Source: Trogon surrucura
Lineage: Eukaryota > Chordata > Aves > Trogoniformes > Trogonidae
Length of the DNA: 64,000 nt
NCBI GenBank assembly: GCA_020746105.1
Contig: CM036617.1
Coordinates: forward strand, 174,124,412 to 174,188,411
Reading direction: 5' to 3'
Shown here piece after piece: positions 14,864-25,605 of this stretch; the stretch's first letter is position 1, and the number at the start of each line of letters is the position of its first letter. Both the position numbers and the translations under genes were made by a program. Under the pieces are notes generated by a model that was not told the DNA's origin, did not search any database, and saw only the letters and a list, made by a program, of their open reading frames with translations.

Positions 14864-14907
14864 AATTTACTATATAAAATATAGTAATTTACTATACAAA
14901 ATATAGT
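14864..14907. repeat. Two-copy 22-bp AT-rich tandem repeat
   Basis: Two adjacent 22-nt units (14864-14885 and 14886-14907) differ at one base. Each unit is itself partly symmetric, with TACTATA near one end and TATAGTA near the other. It looks like a local slippage duplication. Confidence 0.7.
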
Positions 14908-16744
14908 AACTTTAGTATGTAAAATCATCTTGTGCAGTTTTCTTCTCAGTAAGAAAATTAACTATCTATTACAGCTGTTTCATTTGTGGTTCTGTAGGTG
15001 TATGTTTTTTAAGTATACCTTGAAAACTGCAGTTTAGGCTCTTTGAAGCACAATTTTGATTCATAGTTTCTGGATATGTGGTTTTAGACTATCACACGTG
15101 GGAGTATTACAACACTTTTGTCAGTAGATGATTTACAAAGAGGTTAGTTAATGTACTGTTAATACAATGAGATGTTATTATATTGAATGGCTAAATATAG
15201 TATAAAAGAGTAAAATATACTAAAATTTATTAATCGTGTAGAGAATTTAAATACTTAGAGTATTCCTTAGGTTGTAAGAAAATATTCTTTTAAGAAAAAT
15301 AGAGGTATTTTTTTATGTCTAAGTACAGCATGGATATATTTTTCACCAATTCCATAATAACTAAAATGCTTTTAACACGATCATTTTCTGGATATGAGGA
15401 ATACTGGATATTTGTCTGTACAAAGTTTAATATTTCCTTCTTCAATAAGGCATTTCAGTTTATGTTCAATTTCTTTTGTAACTAACAGACTCAAGTGACT
15501 GCATGGCTTTAGAACATGTTTACTTGCCCTCTATATTTCATGACCTAAGTGAAACAATGCAGAACACTGTATGGAGAACCCTGTGACAAGCGTAGAGTTA
15601 AAAAAAGTATATTCTGCTTTACTAAAATTTTCAGAAAAATGGAATTATATTTTGTATAAAGTTCATACTCAGTACCTCATGAGTGAAGAGTTATTTCAAA
15701 TTATGTAGAAAAAAAGGATTAGATTGAATGAAGCACAGGAATGAAGGAGGAAATTGAGGCACTCACAGAATGAGGGGAATAAAAAAATAACAGAAGCATT
15801 CTTAGCAATGTAAAGGCATATTTTAATTACTGCTTGGTATTAGAGATGAAAATAAAATAACTCAAAATATGATTAAAAAGCAAACTTTTGCATCTGGTTA
15901 GATAAAAATAATTCTTAATGCATTAGAACCACAGATGACTTGCAAGAGTAAATTTTATATTTCTGAATGAGTATTTTAAAGGTTGCATGAAATGAAGTTT
16001 CTCTTCTGATCCATATCAATTTGTAAAGGTAGGCAATTCAGCTCGCTTCATGAAATATATTTTTACGAAGCATGACCAAATCCAATTTACCAGTAAAATC
16101 CATTTAAATTAAAATCAAAGTGTAATCTTCATACGGTTCACTACTTGTACCGTAATGATGAAAAGAGATCAGATACCTATGCTCTACGTTTTTGTATCCT
16201 GATTATTTTCAACTCTATTCAGCAGAAATCATCCTTAGTGCAAAAGCTGCAGGAAGGTCACAGAACGTTTTTGGGTTTTTTTTTGCCAAACTGTTCAAGC
16301 AAGAAACTATATCAGGGACCATTTGACAGGTTTGCTTGAGAACTGCTAGTGTTTATGTACCTGATTAGTGATATGAATGTACTTACCTCCCTCAAACAGC
16401 GAATTACCTTTCTTTGTTCTCTTAAACATAACTTTAAAATCATTTTAGATAATGAAGTTCTTCACATCCTGGAAGAAGCTCTTTGGGATGATTTAATATT
16501 CTCTTGTCTTCGTTTATGAATATCTTTTTTATTAAGTCTTTGTGATAGTATTGACCAGTAGAAATAATTTCACTCACTAGTATGACCTGATTTTTCAGGG
16601 GCATTGGGAACTTACAAGAGGGGGTTAAAATCTTTCTGAAAATCAGCTCAGGCCAACCACTGCATCTGGTCAGTTCCTGGTTACCTATTGGTTTGTGCTT
16701 CAATTTAACTTCACCTGAGTGCTAATAAATTTTCTACATGTCTT
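14908..16744. other. AT-rich unique DNA, no gene recognised
   Basis: Nothing supportable was seen. A minus-strand open stretch at 16440-16703 (87 codons) has no recognisable motif and is treated as chance. Confidence 0.5.
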
Positions 16745-17122
16745 GAAAAGAGAAGGCTGAGAGGAGATCTTATTAATGTATATAAATACTTGAGGAGTGA
16801 GGGTCAAGAGGAAGGTGCCAGACTCTTCACAGAGGTGCCCAGTAATAGGACAAGGAATAACGGGTATAAGCTAGAACATAGGAAGTTCTGCCTCAACATG
16901 AGGAGAAACTTCTTTACTGTGAGGGTGACAGAGCACTGGAACAGGCTGCCCAGGGGAGATGTGGAGTCTCCTTCTCTGGAGACTTCCAAAGCCCACCTGG
17001 ATGCATTCCTGTGTGACCTACTGTAGGTGATCCTGCTCTGGTGGGGGAGTTGGACTAGATGATCTTTCGAGGTCCCTTCCAAACCCTAATGTTCTATGAT
17101 TCTATGATTCTGTGATTTTGTG
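16745..17122 (+). mobile_element. CR1 LINE, 5'-truncated 3' end (plus strand)
   Basis: This is a 378-bp CR1 insertion in plus orientation. It keeps about the last 100 codons of ORF2. Open codons at 16790-17026 encode the family's C-terminal block with [12 protein letters not shown], ending in the conserved LDAFLCDLL. The 3' untranslated region and a tail of four octamers (ATTCTATG twice or in close variant, ATTCTGTG, ATTTTGTG) end at 17122. The reverse-transcriptase catalytic core is absent, so the copy is inert. Its C-terminus differs from the 34183-37002 protein at many positions, which suggests a related but separate subfamily. Confidence 0.92.
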
Positions 17123-19551
17123 CAAAGATTTTTACTTGTGCCAAAGTTCTAAGAAAACTTCAGTCCTGATTCACTAAAATATTTAAATATGTGCTTAGTA
17201 TTATAATCCATGACCAAGGAAAAGAATCACGTGCTTTTGTTGTACACATATGCTTTTCGTAAGAAAATTAAACAGTTGTAGGATATGATAATAATTTGCC
17301 TATTCAAAATGAAGTACAAAAAGAACAAATTACTTTCACTTACATAGTATATGTAGTTCTACGACTGATAAGCACATTTTAAAATATAAAAGTGTTTGTA
17401 CTTAGAATGGACCTTTCAAACTTCTACCTGAATCAAATTTAGTATTGGAGATTTCAAAACATTTTACAAAACCACTAATGCTCATCAAACATTCATTAAT
17501 GAATTCTTATCTGCAACTCTAATAATTTGCTCTGATTGTGGTCAATCAGAAAGAGTGAGTTATGGTAATTATCTACAGCAAGAACGTACTTAGAAATACT
17601 TTAAGGGATCAAAAAATTTCTGAATAAAGCAGTTAGAATATATTTCATTTAAGAATGTAATTTTTTGTTTAGGAAGACAGAAAGAAAGTTGTCTCTGCTT
17701 TATAATAAGAGTAAAAGCAGAGTAAAGAAGTCACATGACAGATATAATAAAATATTGAGGCTTGCTAGATATAAAGGGGGGTCTTTTTACTCAATTTTTC
17801 AAACTCCTGTATTAAGAAAGGATTTAATTAAAAAAATAAAGATCAGTTACTATGTTTATTCAGTTTTAACTTATGAAGGGCTGTGATGTTTTCTAAGTTT
17901 TAATTACTTTTTTAAATTACAAATGGAAGAAAAAATCATGCCACCTAAGGAAATAAAATATGTAATTGCAAATACATTAATTTAATAATTCAATTGTTTA
18001 GAATTACTAAGCGATTTAAAGCTTGAATCTGCATATCAACTAAATTCAGGAAGACCAAACAACCAAAACAATTGAACTCTTATTGATTGCCATATAGCTA
18101 CACTTTGATATAGATTTATTGTTGGGTAAATCACTGCAAAGGATCTTAATTGTTTATTGATTTAATTTAGGAAGTAAATTACCTGTTTTCAGAGAACCAA
18201 ACTAAAGAGTTCAACCAATGTATTTTTCTAGATCTACTTACTCAGTTAGAGCTTACTCAGGGAGAGTTTCTGACAAGGGTTATTCAATCATGAGATAAAT
18301 TTCAGTAGCAAGACTTCTCTTTAAACTGAATTTTCCAGTATTTTTTTTCTGCCTGGGACTCCATTGACTACATGTTAAATAATTTCATAAGAGATGGAAC
18401 TGATGCAGTGGCTCTTTTTACAGAAGCAGCAGCTGAACATTGTTCCTTGAGCCATTCCACTGACTTCAATATTAGGAAACAAGCAGAATTTAGATCTTGA
18501 AAAATCACATGGATGGAACAAAACATTGAAAACCCCCCGTTGTCTGAATCTCAGAATTAACTCATTATAAATTCTTCCTGATTTTTTTATCTAAACTGTG
18601 AAAGTTCTTAGGCGTGCATTAACTAACACAATGATTACAGTACAAACCTAGGCAAGTGAACTCTTTGTCTATTGGTAGGTTGAATACTGATTTAGAAGCT
18701 TCTTTATAAATATTGTATTAGGTGGACAAATAAATTATACATCTTTATAGAATCCATTTTTCCTTAGGGTATGTATACTTACACATCATTCAGTAATACA
18801 TTCTTTATGTCTACAACTATGAGTATGATTAAAGTCATGTCATTATTAAAAATTACAAGATTGGAGACAAATTTTCTCCAACTCAGTTGTTCATTGGCAA
18901 AATATTAACTGGTTTGATGATTTAATTGTATTTTCTTGCAGGGAGAGACTCCATTTTTAATGACCATACAATGGTATGCCTACTCATACTGTCAAATACC
19001 TCATTTAAATGGGCATAATACCTATTTGGTCAATTATTATCTCAGAAAAATGGAAATTAAATTACTTAATAAAAAATAATTTATTGTTCATCATTTGAAA
19101 AGGCATAACTTCAGTTATCTTCAGCCAAACTTTCTCCTAGAAAACACGCAAGTACCTTATCTGATAGATAATAAATTAACTGAATTTAACCCAATTCAAG
19201 TTTCATATAATATATCAGTCAGGAGAATGTCAGAACATTTAGTATGAAATCTGCTGTTTTTAAAGTCAATGTTTTAGTTAGCACTTCTGAGAGGAACACA
19301 TTTTTATTATAGTGATGATATTTTCACTGTATGCATTTGTCAAACTCGGCTTAAAAATATTTTAATGTTCTTTAATATGCTTTTAATATTTGTTGCTACT
19401 TATATAATCAAACTGCCACTCTCATGTAATGAAAACTAAAAAAGAATAAGTATTTTTGCTTGCTTAGAAATGCTTCACAAGTATTGGGCATAGAAATTTC
19501 AGGAAAACCGCAAGTGTTTTTCTAAGTAAGTCCACATGCATGTGTGCATAT
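17123..19551. other. AT-rich unique DNA, no gene recognised
   Basis: No gene, RNA or mobile element was recognised. A plus-strand open stretch at 17665-17886 is lysine-rich but matches nothing I know and has no supporting signals. Confidence 0.5.
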
Positions 19552-20256
19552 CACAGAATCACAGAAACACAGAATGTTAGGGATTGGAAGGGACCTCGAA
19601 AGATCATCAAGTCCAATCCCCCTGCCAGAGCAGGAATGCCTAGATTATGCTACATAGGAAGGTGTCCAGGCAGGTCTTGAATGTCTCCAGAGAAGGAGAC
19701 TCCACAACCTCTCTGGGCAGCCTGTTCCAGTGTTCCGTCACCCTCACTGAGAAGAAGTTTCTTCTCGAGTTTAAGCAGAACTTTCTATGTTCCAGTTTCA
19801 GCCCATTACCCCTTGTCCTATCAGTGGTTGTCACCGAGAAGAGCCTGGTTCCATCCTCATGACACTCACCCTTGATATATTTGTAAGCATTAATGAGGTC
19901 ACCCCTCAGTCTCCTCTTCTCCAAACTAAAGAGCCCCAGCTTCCTCAGCCTTTTCTCATAAGGGAGGTGCTCCACTCCCTTAATCATCCTAGTTGCCCTG
20001 TGCTGGACTCTCCCCAGCAGTTCCCTGTCTTTCTTGAACTGAGGGGCCCAGAACTGGACACAGTATTCTAGATGGGGTCTCACCAGGGCAGAGTAGAGGG
20101 GAAGGAGAACCTCTCTCGACCTACTAACCACCCCCCTTCTAATACACCCCAGGATGCCATTGGCCTTCCTGGCCACAAGGGCACAGTGCTGGCTCATGGT
20201 CATTCTGCTGTCCACCAAGACTCCCAGGTCCCTTTCCCCTACACTGCTCTCTAATA
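19552..20256 (-). mobile_element. CR1 LINE, 5'-truncated (about 705 bp), young subfamily
   Basis: Three octamer units on the minus strand (19552-19575) begin the copy. The 3' untranslated region and the last quarter of ORF2 follow. Similarity to the near-complete copy at 34096 is high and stops abruptly just after the point equivalent to 34799, at 20255/20256. The flanking DNA after that has no CR1 character. The retained open frame is described separately. The copy lacks the endonuclease and the polymerase core and could not move by itself. Confidence 0.95.
19640..20218 (-). pseudogene. CR1 ORF2 C-terminal remnant (192 codons, uninterrupted)
   Basis: This is an open remnant of the region downstream of the reverse transcriptase palm. 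It runs from [17 protein letters not shown] through [16 protein letters not shown] to the C-terminal LDTFLCSII. Aligned by eye with the end of the 34183-37002 protein it differs at about 19 of 192 positions, or roughly 90% identity. It has no stop or frameshift, which suggests a fairly recent insertion. It has no start codon context or promoter of its own and is almost certainly not translated. It is useful as an outgroup: it keeps C in LEYC and H in TEHW where the near-complete copy has F and P. Confidence 0.9.
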
Positions 20257-21461
20257 TGACTGGCTGAATAAAGTAAAATTTTGAGTTAAAATGCAGAGGT
20301 GTGTTGTAACATATTTTTAATTTCAGCTTCTGATTAGTTTCAAAATTTCATTGCATTCTCTGGAAGTTATTATGTTGCATGAACAAAGCATCAAGCATCT
20401 GATTAGCCAGCCACAGACTTTTAACTATTTCTGTGTATTTTTGTAGAGCAAAGAAGTGCATGATAAAAAGCTTTGACATTCTCAAGCATAAAAAAATACC
20501 CTCTCCTCCATTCCTCTTCACGGTTAGCTTTCTTTTCTAAAAAAGAGAAGGTAAATATTAAGCTGAGCATAAAGATGCACACGAGTGCATGTTGCAGAGA
20601 AGGACAGAGCTGCTGGTAGAGGAGCGAATGGGGCAGGAGTGGCCACAGTATGGCAAGGAGGGAACGACAAGTACACTCAGAGTTTCTGCTGTGAGTGAAG
20701 GGAGAAGGAGAAGGAGAGTCCTCAATTTCCTGAGTTGATCGGCAGAGGTAGCTTTGGCACAGATTTTCTGTATGTCCTGCATCAAACCAGTTAATTAGCA
20801 TTTTTAAAAAGACATTTACCAGCTGTGTGAGTTTGTACATTTTCTGTTATTACATAAACTGCTGGGAGTTAATGCTCTGTTTCAGAGACTATTCCTATGT
20901 GATACTGAAACTAAGAAATAGTTTTAGTAATAAATACTTTCATTGAGGAGAAAATTAACTCCATTTACAGCATTTAAATGTTAAACCAAAAGTGAGTTAT
21001 AAGAAAATGTTTAGACATGCTGTAAAATGTCTTTGTTAGGAATTGGGATGAAATTTATGTTTTATTTTCTATTTTTCTTTGGAAGGGTGGAAACATTTCC
21101 CCTCCCCCAAATACCCACCCAACAGACATCAGATTTTGACAGACATACCATAGGTATGTAGTGTACTAGAGATACTTTACCTCTAAGCATTAGAGAGAAC
21201 ATTTCCAGATTAATTTTACTCTCTTCACTGTGGGATTCACTGAGTTTGTCTTTATACAAAACCTAAACGGTCTTACCTAAATTCCTAGGTTCATGCTATC
21301 ATCAGTAAAAAGCATTAGGCATCTGCAGAGCAGGATTCTTCTCACCAATTTCTCTCTGCAAACTATTAAAGTACAGATTACCATCTTAGACTTCTGGGTG
21401 GAGAAGTAAACAAATTAATCACTACCAAAAATTATGGCCTTCCCTCTTGAGACCACAGGAT
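20257..21461. other. Unique DNA between CR1 copies, no gene recognised
   Basis: A minus-strand open stretch of 139 codons at 20421-20840 is the longest frame here. Its translation has no recognisable domain or codon signature. I see no splice or promoter evidence and regard it as chance. Confidence 0.45.
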
Positions 21462-21690
21462 AACTGAGACTCGGCAGGACCTCAGTAGTCTCTAGTCCAA
21501 CCTGCTTCAAATTTGATCCAACTCTGACATCAGACCATTTTGTTCAGGGCTCTGTCCAGTTGGATCTTTAAAAACTCCAAGGACGGAGACTAGACAACCT
21601 CTTTAAGCAATCTAGGAAAAACTGTTTTCCATTACCTAGTCAGATCTTCTATTTCAACGTGCGACCATTATGTCTTAGCCTCTTTACTAA
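21462..21690 (-). mobile_element. Old CR1 LINE 3' fragment
   Basis: The segment keeps the order of an older CR1 3' end. It has a GGACCTCAG...GTCTCTAGTCCAACCT block, then TCAGACCA...TTCAGGGCTCTGTCCAG, then CTCCAAGGACGGAGAC and ACAACCTCTTTAAGCAATCT. The remains of the ORF2 C-terminus follow. Only a worn relic of the octamer tail is present at 21462-21474. Many substitutions and no open frame mark it as one of the oldest copies in the window. It is on the minus strand. Both boundaries are approximate. Confidence 0.72.
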
Positions 21691-22290
21691 TGTACTGGGA
21701 TGTTTAAGAAAATTTACTGATTCTTCCATCACTGCTAATCACTCAACAGTCCCAACCTTGGCAACCTCTTGTCTGCAATAAGAAGTACAGTTACAGTTCA
21801 TGCAAGATTTTGCATCATAATGCAACAGTGTGCTGCCCTGTGAGGGACATTGAGCCAGAAGCAGAGAGCCACAGCATGGCAGGCAGGCCACGGCATGGCC
21901 TTCACCAACAAGTGGTCTGCCCCATGTTAACTGAGGAAAAGCAGACCAAGTCTGATGGTGACAGCCAGGGCCAGTCACAGCCCAGCTCAAGCCAGACATA
22001 GTTGCAGAATATGTTCATATGTTCCACGTCAAGTCAATTCAGATAGGCCAGGTATAAGGACGGGCACAGGAATGTGTACAACACAACTCAGGCCAGGGCC
22101 ATGGGAAAGTGCTTAAGCAGGCCCCAAGGCATAGGACAAAGGTCCCCAAATCAGCTTCCTCACACAGCTCTTCTCCCAGCAATCTGATTCGTGGTGACTC
22201 AGCTGCACAGTAGCAAAGCTGGCGTTGAGCGCAAGTAGTCATAGCCTGTGTGAGTAAAGGTTACAGAGTCCAGTGCTCTGCTCAAGGTCC
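21691..22290. other. Unassigned GC-richer patch next to an old CR1
   Basis: From about 21740 to 22290 the base composition rises clearly above that of the flanks. The text is rich in CCAGGGCCA and GCATGGC-like words. Several overlapping short open frames occur on both strands (60-90 codons) without a recognisable motif. It could be an LTR piece, an old retroposed transcript or a fragment of an element I do not know. I cannot assign it. Confidence 0.4.
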
Positions 22291-23945
22291 TAAAAATAAG
22301 TTAATTTTTCAAGTATTTTTCTTGCTCACCATGACCTGTCTTCTTTGCTAAGGTATCTGTTACTCAAAGAATGAGGAAAATACGTGTTCAGCAGAGTGAA
22401 GTGTAGTGTGTTGAATACCTTACCAATTGTTTTACTGATGTCTTGTGTACATCAAGGTACAGATTATTTACATTTCTCTCAGAAACAAGTCTGCTCTAGA
22501 GAGGATTGTATCCATTTGGTTTTGAAAACTGAGACAATCAATTTTGTTGCTTATGCTTTGTCTGAATGGGCTCACACAACCCCAACAGTTAAATAGCCAG
22601 ATAAAAGTTTAATAAAGGAACCATTTAATTATCCCTTATGTAGAGACTGAATTGGATTTTGAAGATTCTAATCCAAACTAATTTAAATGACTTCTCAGCA
22701 GTTTGTGTCAGAAGAATAACAAAGAAGTGTGTTTCTTCAATGAATGATAAATCAAAGAATCTGGTAAGGCCTCTCATTCAGTGTCCCAGCCAATACTTGT
22801 TTCCATTAGTCACAGAGGAATAAATGTTCCTTTTCAATTTATTAGCACTTAAAAGTTATTACTTGCCCTAGCAAAGAGTGGCAAACTGGAAGAGGTAATA
22901 CATATTTTGTTCTCAGTTATTTCTTGTTCCAACTTTGTTTACTTATGCGAGTGTTATATAATCCAGAAAGCATGTAAGTCAGAACATTATTATTTTCTTT
23001 TAAACTCTGTTTACATTTTGAGATAATGTAATTATCATATTTAGCCCTAACCTCTATTTTAATGGCAAGCTCAGTTTCATATTAAGGTCTGTTTAAAAAA
23101 GGAACTAACCCCCCCCAACACCAAAAAAAAAAAAAAAAAAAAAGACTGTGGAAGTTGATTTTAACTTACTGTGTTTTACACTGAATAGCAATTTCAGGTT
23201 AAAAGTTCTGAAAGATTAATAAATCCTATATATGTTTTTATGTATATTTTTAGAATACTCCTAGGAGGGAGACAATAGCCTAATGATTTAGCCCTAGATT
23301 AGGAAGAATTACAGTTTTTATTTTCTCTCTAGAGGTACTTTCTATGTAAAATTGAATGCTAGTTCAGGTCTTAATCTAGTCAGACTATGATGTGTTATGA
23401 AAAACTAATTATGAACTTTAAAGTAAGTGCAACAGAAAATCTCCTTCTGTCTTCACTGCTCACACTGATTTCTTTATGGAGTTTATTTGGATTTGTAGTT
23501 GGTTTAATTTTCATAAGTCCTGGTTAAAAAGCAGAATTTGTCTTCTTGTCAGCACTATAAAGCCTCAACCAGTGGAGTCAAAACATTAAACTTAATATTG
23601 TCACTATAACTTAATGAATGACAAAAATAAACACGAAGACTAATTATGACAATAAGGCCTAGGCTTATAATTTGAAAAAACAAATTATGTTTGTCCTAAC
23701 GTTTTCTTTATTTTTTATCCTGAAATAAGCTTTTAATCAACACTCTGATGATAGTTTTAAACATCTTAATAATATTGAGTGAAATTCATTAAACCTAGCT
23801 GTCTTAAAATTAGCTGTCTTGTCTGAGATAATTATGTTGACTCCTTCTGTAGAAAACATCGAGACAGACAAAGAAATACAGAGCTTTGAGACAATTATAT
23901 CGCAGTAACAAAAACATCTGTTGTTGCTAAGATGTTGTTCATAAA
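22291..23945. other. AT-rich unique DNA with a poly-A run
   Basis: No gene or element was recognised. A 21-A run lies at 23123-23143, preceded by a C-rich stretch. No retroposon body can be seen upstream of it. Confidence 0.5.
23123..23143 (+). repeat. Poly-A run (21 A)
   Basis: An uninterrupted A homopolymer preceded by a run of C. It may be a simple repeat or the tail of an unrecognised processed insert. I favour a simple repeat, because no transcript-like sequence precedes it. Confidence 0.85.
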
Positions 23946-25605
23946 GAATCACAGAGTCACAGAATATTAGGAGTTGGAGGGAATGTCAAAAGATCACCTA
24001 GTCAAACCCCCCTGCTAAAGAAAGATCAGCTAGAGTAGGTCACACAGGAATGCATCCAGGCAGGTTTTGAATGTCTCCAGAGAAGGAGACTCCACAACCT
24101 CCCTGGGCAGCCTGTTCCAGTGCTCTGTCACCCTCACTGTGAAAAAGTTTTTCCTAACATGTTTGTGGAAACTCCTATCCTCCAGCTTGCACCAATCGCC
24201 CTTTTTTCTATCATTGGACATCACTGAGAAGAGCCTGGTTCCATCCTCCTGACACTCACCCTTGACATATTTACAAACGTCGATGAGGTCACCGCTCAGT
24301 CTCCTCCAAGCTAAAGAGACCCAGCTCCTTCAGCCTTTCCTCGTAACGGAGGTGTTCGACGCCCTTCATCATCTTTGTGGTTCTGTGCTGGGCTCTCTCA
24401 AGCAGTTCCCTGTCTCTCTTGAACCGAGGGGCCCAGAACTGGCCACAAGATTACAGATGTGGCCTCACCAGGGCAGAGTAGAGGGGCAGGAGCAACTCTC
24501 TTGACCTACTTGCTACTCCCCTTCTAATACACCCCAGGATGCCATTGGCCTTCTTGGCCATGAGGGCACATTGCTGGCTGATGGTCATCCTGCTGTCCAC
24601 TAGAACCCCCAGGTCCCTTTCCCCTGCACTGTTCTCCAATAAGTAAGTCTCCAACCTATACTGGTACATGGGGATGTTCCTTCCCAGACACAAGACTCCA
24701 CATTTGCCCTTTCTTGATTTCCCACCCACTGGGATGCTCTAATATTGAGCTTGGATGAAGTGATCCTTGAACATTAACCAGCTACCATGGGCCACTTTAC
24801 CTTCTAGTACCCTGTCCCATGGGGCTTTCTCTAGCAATTGCTTGAAAAGGCCAAAGTTGGCCCTGCTGAAGTCGAGTTGCAATCCTACTTGGTACTCTGT
24901 TCCTACCGCACAATACTCTGAACTCCAACATCTCATGGTCGCTGCAGCCAAGGCTGCCCTTAATCTTCACTACTTCCCTCCTTGTTAGGGAGTATAAGAT
25001 CCAGCAACGCTCCTCTCCCAGTTGGCATCTATTTTGCATCCTGAAATTATCTAGAAATTATCATTGATGCACTGGAGGAACCTCCTGGACTGAAGATGAC
25101 TGGCTGTGTAGGTCTTCCAGCAAATATCTGGGTAGTTGAAATCCCCCATGAGAGCCAAGACCTGTGATTGAGAGGTTGCTGTCAGCTGCCTGTAGAAGGC
25201 TTCATCAACTTCCTTATCCTGATTAGTTGCCATGTAATAGACAACTACCATAGTATCACCTGTGCTAGCCTGTAACTTAATTCTCATCCACAAACTCTCA
25301 ACTTGTTCCTCTTCAATGTCTGGACAGAACTCAATACATTCTAGTTGTTCTCTCATGTAAAGAACTGCTCCACGACCTTGTATAGTTGGCCTGTTCTTCC
25401 CAAAAAAGACTTAGCCATGCGTGACCACTTTCCAGTCATGTGAGTTGTCCCACCATGTCTCTGTAGTTGCCACCAGTTCATAACCCCTTGAGCACACACA
25501 GATTTCTAACTCGTCCTCTATTCCCCATGCTGCGTGCATTGATGCAGATGCATTTCAAGGAGTGAGCTGAACACACTGATTTTACCCTAAGGGGGTGGGA
25601 CACAT
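23946..25605 (-). mobile_element. CR1 LINE with the reverse-transcriptase core deleted
   Basis: This is a minus-strand CR1 copy that reaches from the octamer tail (23946-23966, worn) to the extreme 5' part of ORF2 at about 25600. Between 24707 and 24711 the sequence jumps from the part equivalent to 34865-34869 of the near-complete copy to the part equivalent to 36098-36102. About 1.2 kb is missing, roughly residues 300-710 of ORF2, which contains the whole polymerase palm. Both sides share CCCTT at the junction. The flanking endonuclease and C-terminal parts are in the right order, so this is one element with an internal deletion, not two insertions. Frame breaks elsewhere show considerable age. 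Confidence 0.9.
24030..25356 (-). pseudogene. CR1 ORF2 pseudogene, broken, missing the RT domain
   Basis: Fragments of ORF2 are readable in several frames. 24030-24224 is the C-terminus ([18 protein letters not shown]). 24451-24729 is the post-palm region ([23 protein letters not shown]). 24739-25039 is the end of the endonuclease, in two frames. 25051-25356 is the endonuclease core with VVYYMA and [10 protein letters not shown]. Beyond 25356 worn endonuclease sequence continues to about 25600. The reverse-transcriptase motifs A, B and C are absent because of the internal deletion. With at least three frameshifts and the deletion it cannot encode a working protein. Confidence 0.88.

Noticed and set aside
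20421..20840. 139-codon minus-strand frame as a possible gene
   Set aside because: No domain, no conserved-looking composition, an overlapping second frame and no transcript signals.
25051..25356. 101-codon frame with GDFN as a host endonuclease exon
   Set aside because: It aligns with residues 86-186 of the CR1 ORF2 endonuclease and is contiguous with other CR1 fragments.
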